NCBI GenBank assembly: GCA_016720635.1
Contig: JADKKF010000002.1
Coordinates: forward strand, 1 to 64,000
Reading direction: 5' to 3'
Source of the DNA: Saprospiraceae bacterium
GTDB lineage: Bacteria; Bacteroidota; Bacteroidia; Chitinophagales; Saprospiraceae
Length of the DNA stretch: 64,000 nt
The position numbers were made by a program, and so were the translations under genes. Positions 36,683 to 46,066 of this stretch are shown piece after piece. How positions within the stretch are numbered: the first letter of the stretch is position 1; every line of letters begins with the position of its first letter. The notes beneath the pieces are model-generated. The model was not told the origin of the DNA. It did not search any database and saw nothing but the letters and a program-made list of their open reading frames with translations.

Positions 36683-37252
36683 TTGAATACGCTTCGTCAA
36701 CACATAGAATCCATAATATTTACAAGCTCAAGCCCGATTTCACGAGATGAAATTTTGAATTGTATTAATTCTTTTTTTGGCACGAATTTTGATATTGATG
36801 TTATACAAGCTTTAATTGATGAAATTAAAGTGGTTTTTGATGCTCCAGAATTTTCTTTTAAACTTATAGAGATAGACAATGGGTATCAATTTTATACTAA
36901 GGCGCAACACAATGATTTGCTAAATTATTTTTTGAAGCAACATCATCGAAAAAAACTATCAATGGCGTCTTTGGAAACACTGGCCATCATTGCTTACAAA
37001 CAACCCATTTCTAAAGTTGATATAGAAGCCATTAGAGGGGTCAATTGCGATTATGCGGTACAAAAACTTTTGGAAAAAGAGTTGGTAAGTATTTCGGGAA
37101 GGGCTGAAACGGTTGGAAAACCTTTGCTTTATAAAACGAGTGAAAAATTCATGAGTTATTTCGGTCTAAAAAATATTCAAGATTTGCCAAAACCCAAAGA
37201 ATTGGAATTGACTGAAAATTCAATCGGACTTGAAGAACCTTTGAATAGCTAG
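36683..37252 (+). CDS. scpB: Segregation and condensation protein B
   Basis: About 189 residues. ScpB is the winged-helix kleisin-interacting subunit of the SMC-ScpAB condensin. The segments QHIESIIFTSSSPISRDEI, LSMASLETLAIIAYKQPISKVDIEAIRGVNCD and ISGRAETVGKPLLYKTSEKFMSYFGL are characteristic. No ATG is available at the N-terminus; the TTG at 36683 gives the usual MNxLRQHIES start and lies after the predicted promoter. scpA is not adjacent. A DUF2480 gene follows after 8 nt. Confidence 0.93.
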   Translation: MNTLRQHIESIIFTSSSPISRDEILNCINSFFGTNFDIDVIQALIDEIKVVFDAPEFSFKLIEIDNGYQFYTKAQHNDLLNYFLKQHHRKKLSMASLETLAIIAYKQPISKVDIEAIRGVNCDYAVQKLLEKELVSISGRAETVGKPLLYKTSEKFMSYFGLKNIQDLPKPKELELTENSIGLEEPLNS

Positions 37253-37260
37253 TAAAAAAA

Positions 37261-37782
37261 ATGAACACGATAGTAACAGACACACCTTTAGTAAACAGGA
37301 TTGCCAATAGTGATTTAATCACTTTTGATATAGAATCCTTATACCCTAAAGAGTCTATTATATTGTTCGATCTTAAAGACTTTTTATTTCATGGTCTTAT
37401 TCTAAAGGAAAAAGAATTTAGAGAGGCTTTGAAAATATATCCCTGGGAGAACTTAAGCGGCAAAATAGTTGCCATCCATTGTTCGACAGACGCTATCGTC
37501 CCAATGTGGGCTTATATGTTGGTGGCATCCCATTGTTTTGGTCTTGTCAAATCCATACATTTTGGCGATCAGGAAATGGCTATAAACGCAGAACTCCTTA
37601 AAAGGATAGAAGCCTTGGATATGTCCAATTATTTGGATAAAAAAGTAATTATCAAAGGGTGTAGTGACCAAAAGCTACCAGAGCAGGTGTATCCTGCTAT
37701 AAGCATGAAGTTTTTACCCTATGTAAAAACATTGATGTTTGGTGAGCCTTGTTCTACTGTACCCATTTATAAAAGAAAATAA
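37261..37782 (+). CDS. DUF2480 family protein
   Basis: A 173-residue cytosolic protein of a family restricted largely to Bacteroidota. Recognisable segments are ITFDIESLYP, FDLKDFLFHGLILKEKEFREAL, WENLSGKIVAIHCSTDAIVPMWAYMLV and a C-terminal GEPCSTVPIYKRK. Several conserved cysteines (CSTDA, CSD, CSTVP) could bind a metal, but no function is known. It is 8 nt after scpB and probably co-transcribed with it. Confidence 0.88.
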   Translation: MNTIVTDTPLVNRIANSDLITFDIESLYPKESIILFDLKDFLFHGLILKEKEFREALKIYPWENLSGKIVAIHCSTDAIVPMWAYMLVASHCFGLVKSIHFGDQEMAINAELLKRIEALDMSNYLDKKVIIKGCSDQKLPEQVYPAISMKFLPYVKTLMFGEPCSTVPIYKRK

Positions 37783-37904
37783 ATAAAAGCACAGGGGATC
37801 CTTCGGGAAAACCTGAAATTATATATTAGTTAGTATTATCCCATTTTAAGAATAATCTTTGGTATAACTAGAAATTGTGCCTTAGATTAAAATTTTATTT
37901 GAAC

Positions 37905-38816
37905 ATGAAATATATCCTTTCAACATTGGGGATCCTAGGGGTGCTTACCCTGAGTCTCTCTTTATTGTCTCTTGATACCATCGAGAATGCCTCTCCAACA
38001 CAAATTAAGACTAAATCAACCCTAGTAAAGGGCATTAATCCCAACAAAGATTACTTTTTTTCTGGGGAAAAAGTCCCAGTACACAATTTAGACGTGAGAG
38101 AACGACTCGAGCGTGAATTATTAAGCAATTCATATGCCAATGCTACCATCATTTTAAATTTAAAACACGCCAATAGATATTTTCCTACCATTGAAAGAAT
38201 CTTAGCTGAAAATAATATTCCCGAAGATTTCAAATATCTTGCTGTAGCTGAAAGTAATTTTCGCCAAGGAACATCGTCGGCTGGAGCAAAAGGTTTTTGG
38301 CAATTTATGCCCGCCACTGCCAAAGGTTATGGCCTAGAAGTTAACTCTAATATCGACGAAAGAATGAATCTAGAAAAGGCAACTTATGCTGCTTGTAGAT
38401 TGCTTCAAGATTATAAAAATAAATTTGGAACGTGGACTCTCGCTGCGGCAGCATACAATATAGGCGAAGGTAAACTGCAAGATGAACTGAGAAGTCAAAT
38501 GGTTGATTCATATTACGACCTAAATTTATATCAAGAAACTTTGAGGTACATATTTCGAGTGATGGCCTTCAAAGAAATCATGTCCCATCCTGAAGATTAT
38601 GGTTACAATCTAAATAGCGAAGACATGTATTTACCGCTCAACGATATCCTAGATCAAAAACAGGTTAATAATTCTATTCCTAATTTAGTAGAATTTGCGA
38701 AAGAAAACGGCACTACGCTGCGTCAATTGAGAGTGTATAACCCATGGCTATTGGGCAATTCCCTTGAAAATTCTAGTGGAAAGGTTTATGTAATAAAGTA
38801 TCCTAAGGTCGGTTGA
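37905..38816 (+). CDS. Membrane-bound lytic murein transglycosylase, SLT family
   Basis: A 303-residue periplasmic enzyme that cleaves peptidoglycan strands. A signal peptide (1-23) is followed by an SLT/MltD-type domain with the catalytic Glu116 in LAVAESNF, then GAKGFWQFMPATAKGYGL and AAAAYNIGEGKL. The C-terminal segment (VEFAKENGTTLRQLRVYNPWL) is LysM-like. An upstream in-frame ATG at 37875 would put ten extra residues before the signal peptide, so 37905 is preferred. Its 3' end overlaps the convergent selD by 14 bp. Confidence 0.93.
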   Translation: MKYILSTLGILGVLTLSLSLLSLDTIENASPTQIKTKSTLVKGINPNKDYFFSGEKVPVHNLDVRERLERELLSNSYANATIILNLKHANRYFPTIERILAENNIPEDFKYLAVAESNFRQGTSSAGAKGFWQFMPATAKGYGLEVNSNIDERMNLEKATYAACRLLQDYKNKFGTWTLAAAAYNIGEGKLQDELRSQMVDSYYDLNLYQETLRYIFRVMAFKEIMSHPEDYGYNLNSEDMYLPLNDILDQKQVNNSIPNLVEFAKENGTTLRQLRVYNPWLLGNSLENSSGKVYVIKYPKVG

Positions 38817-39858
38817 TTTTAATCCGACTGACGCCTTGAGAATTTATCATTGTACCGATAGGATTCACATATTTATCTAAATTGTTTTCTTTGAAAATGG
38901 TCTGAATATCATTCAAGTGTTCAGGGCTTATGGCTACCAATAATCCACCGCTGGTTTGAGGATCCGCTAAGATTGGCAGTAGTTTTTGAGAATTTGTTTC
39001 AATTTTCTCACCATAAGATTTTAAATTTCGGTTCGTGCCCCCAGGTATGCATCCTTGGTCTATATAATTCCATAATCCATTATGTCCAAGATGAGAGATC
39101 TTCTCGAAGTCTAATTCTGCTGATAAATTAGAACCTTCACACATTTCTAGCAAATGCCCCAAAAGTCCAAATCCAGTCACATCCGTTATCGCATTTACCC
39201 ATGATTTTTGGCCCAAAACTTCACCAATTTTATTGAGTAAAAGCATAGAATCTGCGGCCGCACTCTTATCTTCAGGCAATAAAAGTCCTTTCTTTTCAGC
39301 CGTAGTTAAAATGCCAACACCCAATGATTTGGTTAAAAAAAGCAAATCGCCTTCCTTGGCACCGCTATTTGTTTTTATACATTTTTTGTCAACTATACCC
39401 GTCACCGCCAAACCAAAAATAGGCTCTGGTGAATCGATGCTATGACCTCCCGCCAAAGGAATTCCAGCTTGTCCGCAGATAGCCCTTCCACCACTAACAA
39501 CTGCTCTGGCGTGCTCTATAGGAATCTTATCAATTGGCCACCCTAAAATCGCTATTGCCATCAATGGCTTTCCACCCATGGCATAAATATCAGAAATCGC
39601 ATTGGCTCCAGCAATCATGCCAAATGTATATGGATCATCTACTATCGGCATAAAAAAATCTGTCGTCGAAATCACCACTTTGCCATCGCCAAGGTCATAA
39701 ACAGCCGCATCATCACTTTTCTCATTGCCAACCAACAAGTTAGGAAAAGCAATTTTTTTAAGGTCGTCTTCTTTAATTATTTCGCTTAATACACTCGGCG
39801 ACAATTTACATCCACATCCAGCTCCATGAGAAAACTGGGTTAATCTTATTCCTGACAT
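38803..39858 (-). CDS. selD: Selenide, water dikinase
   Basis: A 351-residue enzyme making selenophosphate from selenide and ATP. The N-terminal SHGAGCGCKLSPSVL carries Cys17 and Lys18 of the active site; the selenium-reactive position is cysteine, not selenocysteine. DDAAVYDLGDGKVVISTTDFFMPIVDDP and GGHSIDSPEPIFGLAVTG are family blocks. It supplies selenium for 2-selenouridine in tRNA or for selenoproteins; no selA, selB or mnmH gene is in the window to decide which. Confidence 0.96.
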   Translation of the reverse strand: MSGIRLTQFSHGAGCGCKLSPSVLSEIIKEDDLKKIAFPNLLVGNEKSDDAAVYDLGDGKVVISTTDFFMPIVDDPYTFGMIAGANAISDIYAMGGKPLMAIAILGWPIDKIPIEHARAVVSGGRAICGQAGIPLAGGHSIDSPEPIFGLAVTGIVDKKCIKTNSGAKEGDLLFLTKSLGVGILTTAEKKGLLLPEDKSAAADSMLLLNKIGEVLGQKSWVNAITDVTGFGLLGHLLEMCEGSNLSAELDFEKISHLGHNGLWNYIDQGCIPGGTNRNLKSYGEKIETNSQKLLPILADPQTSGGLLVAISPEHLNDIQTIFKENNLDKYVNPIGTMINSQGVSRIKINRP

Positions 39859-39960
39859 TTAATTTAGAATATTTTCGCTAAGATAGGTGCTATAACGTTC
39901 TGAGGAAAGAAACCCGTTAATTATTCTCCAAAATTATATCAGTTTCGCACCACGAATCGT

Positions 39961-39968
39961 TATTTTTG
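39961..39968 (+). promoter_or_regulatory. Predicted -7 box of the M48 lipoprotein gene
   Basis: Tatttttg matches TAnnTTTG, about 28 nt before the start codon at 39997. Confidence 0.45.
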
Positions 39969-39996
39969 TGAAAAAATAAAATAATTTAATTTATAT

Positions 39997-40773
39997 ATGA
40001 AAAAAATATTAATCCTAGCAATCATAGCCTCTTTGGCAACTTTTGGCTGTAAAGTATTGCAAAATATCAATCTCATCCCTGAGTCCCAAGACAAAGAATT
40101 GGGTCAACAACTAAATCTTGAAATTCAAAATAATCCCAAAGAATATCCTCTTTTACAAAAAAAAGGCAATGAAGCTGCTTATGCTTATGTAGAAAAATTG
40201 GTGAAAAATATTCTGAATAGTGGTCAAATAAAGCACAAAGATGATTATCCTTGGGATGTATCAATTATAGACAATGACACCATTTTGAATGCATTTGCTT
40301 CTCCTGGAGGCTATGTGTATGTTTACACAGGTTTGATAAAATTTCTTGACTCTGAAGACCAACTCATAGGTGTTTTGGGCCATGAAATCGCTCATGCTGA
40401 CTTAAGACATAGTACCTCTCAGATGTCTCAGAGATATGGAACCCAGCTCATTGCTGATATATTGCTTGGAAAAAATGCTGCGATGGTAAAAGAAATCGTG
40501 AGTGGATTGGCAGGACTTTCCTATAGTCGGAACCACGAATCTCAAGCTGATGAATACGCTGTGAGATATACCTGCGGCACTGAATACAATGCCAAAGGAG
40601 TTGCTGGTTTTTTTGAAAAAATGAAAGGAAGACCATCCCCACCTCAATTCTTGAGTACACACCCCAATCCTGAAAATAGGGTAAAGGCCATCAATAAACT
40701 AGCCGACTCCTTAAAATGCGGCGGTAGAGTCACCAACGAAGCGGCCTACGCCTTGTTCAAAAAGAAATTTTAA
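39997..40773 (+). CDS. M48 family metallopeptidase lipoprotein
   Basis: A 258-residue lipoprotein with lipobox Cys18 (SLATFGC). The M48 domain has the zinc motif HEIAH (129-133) after FASPGGYVYVYTGLI, the third zinc ligand in the SQADEYAV block, and the C-terminal STHPNPENRVKAI found in BepA/LoiP-like peptidases. It likely acts in outer-membrane protein quality control. Together with the peptidase at 12718-13485 it gives two M48 members in the window. The methyltransferase gene starts one base after its stop. Confidence 0.92.
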   Translation: MKKILILAIIASLATFGCKVLQNINLIPESQDKELGQQLNLEIQNNPKEYPLLQKKGNEAAYAYVEKLVKNILNSGQIKHKDDYPWDVSIIDNDTILNAFASPGGYVYVYTGLIKFLDSEDQLIGVLGHEIAHADLRHSTSQMSQRYGTQLIADILLGKNAAMVKEIVSGLAGLSYSRNHESQADEYAVRYTCGTEYNAKGVAGFFEKMKGRPSPPQFLSTHPNPENRVKAINKLADSLKCGGRVTNEAAYALFKKKF

Positions 40774-40774
40774 A

Positions 40775-41911
40775 ATGAAAGAAACTGGACATGAATCATT
40801 TTTGGATAAATTTAAAAAACATAGTTTAAATCGCACCCTTATTCAAATACAGTTCAATAAACCCTTACACAAGTTTGAGCAACCAAAAAAGGTAGTTATT
40901 ACTAGCTTCGAAAGCGATGGAATATTAAAAATAAAACTGGTTAGCTACAGCGAAACCCAGGCTTTTACCACAGTTCATGATACGGATGAAATTGGAGAAA
41001 TATTTGCAAAATGGTCTCAATCATTCGGACAAATAATACTACACGCCAATCCTGATATTGAATGTATTTTATTGCAAAGTAAAAATGGGACAAGTACCAT
41101 TTTAAATAAAAAATTGACAAAAAAAATCAATCAAGCTCAAACTCATAATGATATAAAACAATATAAAATACCTGTTGAAGCTCCATTTTTAAAGGATTTG
41201 GGGATAGTAAATGCTTCTGGAAACATATCCCAAGGTCAAGGCGACAAATGGCGACAAATTCAGAGATATATTGATTTATTGATTCCTATTTTGCCCAGTG
41301 ACAAAACAGAGAAATTGCATATTGTAGATATGGGATGTGGAAAAGGCTATCTTACCTTTGCTTTATACCATTATCTAGCATCCAATCAATTCACAAATTT
41401 CGTGGTTACGGGCATTGATATTCGAGCTGATTTGGTAACAAAATGCAATCAAATGGCAAGTGCTCATGAATTCAAGAATTTAAAGTTTTTGCCAGGAGAT
41501 ATTGATTCTATCAATTCATTAAATCCCAATATGGTGATAGCCCTTCACGCTTGCGACACAGCAACTGACAAAGCCATCCAGTACGGAATCGAAAATCATG
41601 CCAAGTGGATTATCACCGCTCCATGTTGTCACAAATATGTCAGAAAAAACATGGATGGAGGAACCTTCAAGCCCTATCTTAAGGACGGAATCATGGAAGA
41701 GAGATTGGCTGAATGGCTGACAGACTCCATACGGAAACTTCATATGGAAGAACATGGATATAATGTAAAAATAACGGAATTTATAAGCCCAGAACATACT
41801 GCAAAAAACCTGATGCTCATAGCCACTTTTTCTGGAAGAAAGAATAACAAAGCCCACACTTCAAAGGTCGAATTAATGCAATGGGCAGGATTAAAAGAAT
41901 GGATTTATTAA
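40775..41911 (+). CDS. Class I SAM-dependent methyltransferase (Methyltransf_32-like)
   Basis: A 378-residue protein. The SAM domain starts near residue 185 with HIVDMGCGKGYLTFALYHYL (motif I), followed by TGIDIRADLV, NPNMVIALHACDTATDKAI and APCCHKYV. This DMGCGKGYLTF/ALHACDTATD/APCCHK combination is the PF13679-type fold shared with eukaryotic METTL25 and GSTCD-like proteins. The N-terminal 150 residues match no domain I know. The substrate may be an RNA or protein. It is almost contiguous with the M48 lipoprotein gene. Confidence 0.82.
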   Translation: MKETGHESFLDKFKKHSLNRTLIQIQFNKPLHKFEQPKKVVITSFESDGILKIKLVSYSETQAFTTVHDTDEIGEIFAKWSQSFGQIILHANPDIECILLQSKNGTSTILNKKLTKKINQAQTHNDIKQYKIPVEAPFLKDLGIVNASGNISQGQGDKWRQIQRYIDLLIPILPSDKTEKLHIVDMGCGKGYLTFALYHYLASNQFTNFVVTGIDIRADLVTKCNQMASAHEFKNLKFLPGDIDSINSLNPNMVIALHACDTATDKAIQYGIENHAKWIITAPCCHKYVRKNMDGGTFKPYLKDGIMEERLAEWLTDSIRKLHMEEHGYNVKITEFISPEHTAKNLMLIATFSGRKNNKAHTSKVELMQWAGLKEWIY

Positions 41912-41917
41912 AAAAAT

Positions 41918-42442
41918 TTACAGCGTATTTATTTTAAACCAACTGCTGTATTTTATATAATTATCTGCGATCCGCTTTACCTGATCAGCAAATAAATCGT
42001 CAGACAATTGCTTGATTTTCTTAGCTGGGACTCCAGCATATACAAAACCTGATTCGAGTACACTCCCTTCCAAAACGAGGCTTCCAGCTCCTATTATCAC
42101 ATTCGATGGAATAATCGCATTATCCATCACAATTGCCCCCATGCCTATCAATACATTATCACCGACTGTAGCCCCATGGACTATAGCGCGATGGCCGATA
42201 GAGACATTATCACCTATAATCGTCTTGGTTTTTTCAAAAGTACAATGGATGATAGCACCATCTTGGATATTCACCTTATTACCAATCCTTATTGAATTCA
42301 CATCCCCTCTAATCACTGCATGAAACCAAATACTAGAGTCATTCCCGATGATAACATCACCTGCAATGACGGCATAATCCGCAATAAAAACATTTTCACC
42401 TATTTGAGGCGTTTTACCCAAAATAGAAATTAATTTGGACAT
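41918..42442 (-). CDS. Gamma-carbonic anhydrase family protein
   Basis: A 174-residue left-handed beta-helix protein built of hexapeptide repeats. The three zinc histidines of gamma-class carbonic anhydrases are present: His66 (AIIHCT), His84 and His89 (IGHRAIVHGA). Such YrdA/PaaY-like proteins form trimers; some hydrate CO2 and others act as thioesterases. It is the last gene of a three-gene operon, starting 6 nt after the T9SS-plug gene. Confidence 0.92.
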   Translation of the reverse strand: MSKLISILGKTPQIGENVFIADYAVIAGDVIIGNDSSIWFHAVIRGDVNSIRIGNKVNIQDGAIIHCTFEKTKTIIGDNVSIGHRAIVHGATVGDNVLIGMGAIVMDNAIIPSNVIIGAGSLVLEGSVLESGFVYAGVPAKKIKQLSDDLFADQVKRIADNYIKYSSWFKINTL

Positions 42443-42448
42443 GTTGTA

Positions 42449-43693
42449 TTAAGATTTAAATGAAAATACACCAATAAGTCGGTCATATCGCTGCCCAAAT
42501 GGACGATGATATATTAGAACAGAATAGGTGTTCTGGGTATCATTAGAATTTCCTTCCCACCTGTCAAAATTTGCCTTACCATTTACTTTGGTTGCAAATC
42601 CATATTCATATCTACCTTGTTTCAACAAAACTCGATTCAAGAGGCATTTTGCCGTAGGATCGTATTTCATGCGAAATTCCTCTTTCAGTTGCCAATCCGT
42701 CAATTCCCCTACTACATATACGGGTTCCTCGTCTTCATCCCCTGCCAAATCAAATACCACCTCGACATATTCACTGCGATCTCCCTCGTCGAAGTCTTGT
42801 CCTTGAGATTGAATGATGAATTTTCCATCTGCATCTATGATTCCACTATTGTAGGTTGATCCACCTTTAGATTTTTCTTTGACCAGCAGCGCTTCTATGC
42901 CGTTGTTATATTTATTTATTTTTTTTACAAAAGGCGTGGTAACACGGATATTGCGGATATCAAAATTTCTGAACTCTTTTCCTCCACCGAAAACGATCTT
43001 ATTTTCATAATCAAAAACTAAAACATCATTTCGTAAAAATTTAGGCCGAACGCCACTAATGGCATTGTCCCACCTATTATTCTGCGTAATGACGGCTTGA
43101 ATTTCTGTCAAGGGTTGATTCATATACAAACCTTTTATCCCTATCTCAAAATCGAATTCGTGGTGGGTATCCACCAAGTAGGATTCCGTGGGGTTATTCA
43201 TTGTATAACCGAATTTTGCTAAGGATTCTGTTACACAAAATCTTCTTGTAAAAAGTGGTGTTCTCGGATCATCGATATACACGTGCAAGAGATAGTTCCC
43301 ACTAAGCAGCCATCTTATATTATCATTAGGCAAATTAAGCGTGTAATGAATATAGGAAACAAATGTGCCTGAAGAAAAAATAAAATCCCTAATCGGCTCA
43401 TCCTCAAATCCATCCATAAACTCATAACGCTGCACCAGCGTTGGACTCCAGTCCGCATTGCAATATTCAATTTTATATCGAAGCTGCGGGGCATCCTCAC
43501 CCAAAATATCCCAGTTAAGCTTGAGCGATAAATCTGAATTCAAAGGTATAAACGGTTGCACGGTTTGCAGACCACTAAGATTGAACTTTAAAGACTTTAC
43601 CGATGGATCATAAATTGTGTCAATATTTACCCAGTTTTGACTATGACATAATACACTACCAAATATTATAAAAATGAATAAATATTTTCTCAA
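42449..43693 (-). CDS. Type IX secretion plug-domain protein (DUF5103)
   Basis: A 414-residue periplasmic protein with a signal peptide (1-19). The N-terminal region (YKIEYCNADWSPTLVQRYEFMDGFEDEPI through LSGNYLLHVYIDD) matches DUF5103, whose first domain is now named the T9SS plug domain because it blocks the SprA translocon channel. A second beta-sandwich domain follows, with GELTDWQLKEEFRMKYDP and a GRYEYGFATKVNGK stretch. It starts 5 nt after the htrA stop. The plug function is inferred from family assignment. Confidence 0.82.
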   Translation of the reverse strand: MRKYLFIFIIFGSVLCHSQNWVNIDTIYDPSVKSLKFNLSGLQTVQPFIPLNSDLSLKLNWDILGEDAPQLRYKIEYCNADWSPTLVQRYEFMDGFEDEPIRDFIFSSGTFVSYIHYTLNLPNDNIRWLLSGNYLLHVYIDDPRTPLFTRRFCVTESLAKFGYTMNNPTESYLVDTHHEFDFEIGIKGLYMNQPLTEIQAVITQNNRWDNAISGVRPKFLRNDVLVFDYENKIVFGGGKEFRNFDIRNIRVTTPFVKKINKYNNGIEALLVKEKSKGGSTYNSGIIDADGKFIIQSQGQDFDEGDRSEYVEVVFDLAGDEDEEPVYVVGELTDWQLKEEFRMKYDPTAKCLLNRVLLKQGRYEYGFATKVNGKANFDRWEGNSNDTQNTYSVLIYHRPFGQRYDRLIGVFSFKS

Positions 43694-43698
43694 TCTAA

Positions 43699-45093
43699 TT
43701 ATTTTGAAATGGTGTAATAATATGAACCCTCATAGTTTTTATAAAATCCTTCTAAGGTAATGTTTTTATCGGCTTTACGAATTATTTGTAATAATTGATC
43801 TGGGTGGGTGGCCTTTTGTCCATTAATTTTGGTAATAACAAAACCTGGTTCTATATTGGATTCAGCCATTTTTCCACCTCTATAAACACTAAGAATTAAC
43901 AGACCATTTTTCCCGGTTTTTGCTTTTTCTTCCGAATTTAAGATTCTCAAATCACAGCCCCAATCTAAGATACTGACTGTTTGTTGTTCCATTAAAGTTA
44001 TGTGAAAAGTAATTTTACGGAGATCTCTCCAAACTTCTATTTTCACTACTTCATTGGGTCTGTATCGTGCTATAAGCTCTTGGAGTTCAGGATAGGATTT
44101 TACTTTAATATTATCGATACTTAGTATTACGTCGCCTGCTTTTATACCTGCTTTTTCAGCAGCACCATCGGGACTTAGTCCGCTTACATAAACGCCCCTT
44201 TCATTTTCTAGACCGATGCTTTTAGCTTGTTCTACATTAATATTTTCAATATTTACTCCTAATAATCCTCGGTGAACCCTTCCAAATGTTTTTAAATCAA
44301 AAACAATTTTCTTAACCAAATTGGAAGGAACGGCGAAAGAATACCCTTCATATTTGCCAGACTGGGTCACTATGGCTGTATTAATACCGATTAGCTCCCC
44401 TCTTGCATTAAACAAGCCTCCACCACTATTGCCCGGATTAACAATGGCGTCAGTTTGGATGAATGATTCTATAGAATTTGGTGAATCCAAAATATTAATA
44501 TTCCTTCCTTTGGCGGAAATGATACCAGCAGTGGCCGTGCAATCTAACTTAAACGGAAACCCAATAGCCAACGCCTGCTCCCCTACTTCCAATGAATCAG
44601 AATTACCAAAAAATGCAAATGGCAGATTTATTTTATCCATTTTTAATAATGCTAAATCGGTCGAAGGATCCGAACCAACAATCACTGCCGAAATTTCTTC
44701 TTTATCCTGGGTTATAATACTTATTTGTTTACTTTTTTCTACAACATGAAAATTGGTGACGACATAGCCATCGGGCGAAACCACAACGCCAGATCCAGAG
44801 GTCTGTGGTGCACTTTCGGCATTCCAAAAATCAGTCATAGATTCATTTTTGGTTTTAATTGATACAACAGATGGCATACTTCTCCTTGCAGCTGCGGTTA
44901 GTGATTGGTTTTCCTTATAATCAATAGATTTGGAATCATATGCCCTGCCAAAAATAAACTGATCAAATGCAATGAATTTTGCCCTGTTAACTTCGTCTAC
45001 AAAAACCCTCTTCATCACAAAATGTGTGTATAAAAATACTGCAATCAGCGCACTGACAAAAGAAACTATTGCTGTTTTTAAGTGTTGATTCAT
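43699..45093 (-). CDS. HtrA/DegP-like serine protease with two PDZ domains
   Basis: A 464-residue periplasmic protease anchored by an N-terminal helix (about 7-24). The triad is His116 (TNFHVVE), Asp146 (DPSTDLALLK) and Ser223 (GNSGGGL). PDZ1 covers about 280-370 and a diverged PDZ2 about 385-455. It is the first gene of the operon htrA / T9SS plug / gamma-carbonic anhydrase, all within 5-6 nt of one another, which hints at quality control of T9SS clients. Confidence 0.94.
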   Translation of the reverse strand: MNQHLKTAIVSFVSALIAVFLYTHFVMKRVFVDEVNRAKFIAFDQFIFGRAYDSKSIDYKENQSLTAAARRSMPSVVSIKTKNESMTDFWNAESAPQTSGSGVVVSPDGYVVTNFHVVEKSKQISIITQDKEEISAVIVGSDPSTDLALLKMDKINLPFAFFGNSDSLEVGEQALAIGFPFKLDCTATAGIISAKGRNINILDSPNSIESFIQTDAIVNPGNSGGGLFNARGELIGINTAIVTQSGKYEGYSFAVPSNLVKKIVFDLKTFGRVHRGLLGVNIENINVEQAKSIGLENERGVYVSGLSPDGAAEKAGIKAGDVILSIDNIKVKSYPELQELIARYRPNEVVKIEVWRDLRKITFHITLMEQQTVSILDWGCDLRILNSEEKAKTGKNGLLILSVYRGGKMAESNIEPGFVITKINGQKATHPDQLLQIIRKADKNITLEGFYKNYEGSYYYTISK

Positions 45094-45102
45094 TTTGTTG
45101 AA

Positions 45103-45130
45103 GCTATTAAAGGACTAACGAATTAATAGC
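45103..45130. repeat. Inverted repeat between divergent htrA and dapF
   Basis: Perfect 8-bp arms gctattaa (45103-45110) and ttaatagc (45123-45130) with a 12-nt spacer lie 10 nt upstream of the htrA start and about 70 nt before dapF. It could be an operator for htrA; there is no second copy in the window to support that. Confidence 0.35.
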
Positions 45131-45197
45131 ATTTCTAGTTTTTTATTTAGCAATAAATATTTTTTTTTAGGATTTTTTTAAGAGATAAATATACAAA

Positions 45198-45986
45198 ATG
45201 AATTTACCATTCGATAAATACCACGGAGCAGGCAATGATTTTATCCTTGTAGATGATCGTGAAAACATATATCGGTCCTTACTGACCAGAGAGAGAATTC
45301 ACAAACTTTGCCATCGACATTTTGGGGTTGGGGCAGATGGTCTTATTTTGCTTGGAAATCATCCAAATGCAGATTTTGAAATGATTTATTATAATGCAGA
45401 TGGAGGCCTAGGTTCGCTCTGTGGCAATGGATCAAGATGTATTTCAGCTTTTGCAAATTTCTTAGGTTTGATTGGAACAAATTTTCGGTTTATTGCATCT
45501 GATGGCAACCACTATGGCAAATACAATGGAAACAACAGCTATTCTATAAAAATGAATGATGTAAATTCTGTAAAAATAATTCAACCAGACAAAATTTTTG
45601 AAATTAACACGGGATCACCCCATTATATTGAATTCGTCGATGATGTCGATAATATAAATATCGTACAAGAGGGAAAAAAAATTCGCTACTCAGTCGAATA
45701 TGCGAAAGAAGGAATTAACGTAAATTTCGCATCCATAAAAAATGGTGAATTATACATAAGAACCTACGAAAGGGGCGTCGAAGATGAAACTTTGGCCTGT
45801 GGAACTGGAGCAACTGCTACCGCATTGGCCTATTATTCAATTTACAAAAACAACAACGATATTTTATTGAATGCGCTAGGTGGAAAACTATCAATAAATT
45901 TCGGAAACAATCCAGATGGCTCCTTCTCTAATATTTGGCTAACAGGCGAAGCTGAATATATTTTTAGTGGAAATACAAAATTCTAA
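45198..45986 (+). CDS. dapF: Diaminopimelate epimerase
   Basis: A 262-residue cofactor-independent racemase converting LL- to meso-diaminopimelate for lysine and peptidoglycan synthesis. Cys75 in LCGNGSRC and the second catalytic cysteine in LACGTGATATAL near residue 201 are in place. The N-terminal FDKYHGAGNDFILVDD is the family signature. Length is normal. It is divergent from the htrA operon. Confidence 0.97.
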   Translation: MNLPFDKYHGAGNDFILVDDRENIYRSLLTRERIHKLCHRHFGVGADGLILLGNHPNADFEMIYYNADGGLGSLCGNGSRCISAFANFLGLIGTNFRFIASDGNHYGKYNGNNSYSIKMNDVNSVKIIQPDKIFEINTGSPHYIEFVDDVDNINIVQEGKKIRYSVEYAKEGINVNFASIKNGELYIRTYERGVEDETLACGTGATATALAYYSIYKNNNDILLNALGGKLSINFGNNPDGSFSNIWLTGEAEYIFSGNTKF

Positions 45987-46020
45987 GCTTCTTTTTTCTT
46001 TATATTAAATAAATTATTAA

Positions 46021-46028
46021 TATATTTG
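46021..46028 (+). promoter_or_regulatory. Predicted -7 box of the subtilisin-like protease gene
   Basis: Tatatttg matches TAnnTTTG, about 38 nt before the start codon at 46067. Confidence 0.4.
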
Positions 46029-46066
46029 TGGCTAATATATTTTAGTCATTTAGAAAACTACATTTC

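Noticed and set aside
37783..37904. Possible terminator near caggggatcc after the DUF2480 gene
   Set aside because: The stem is short and imperfect and no T tract follows.
39800..39830. Selenocysteine codon in selD
   Set aside because: Both active-site region residues are TGT cysteine codons; no in-frame TGA is present.
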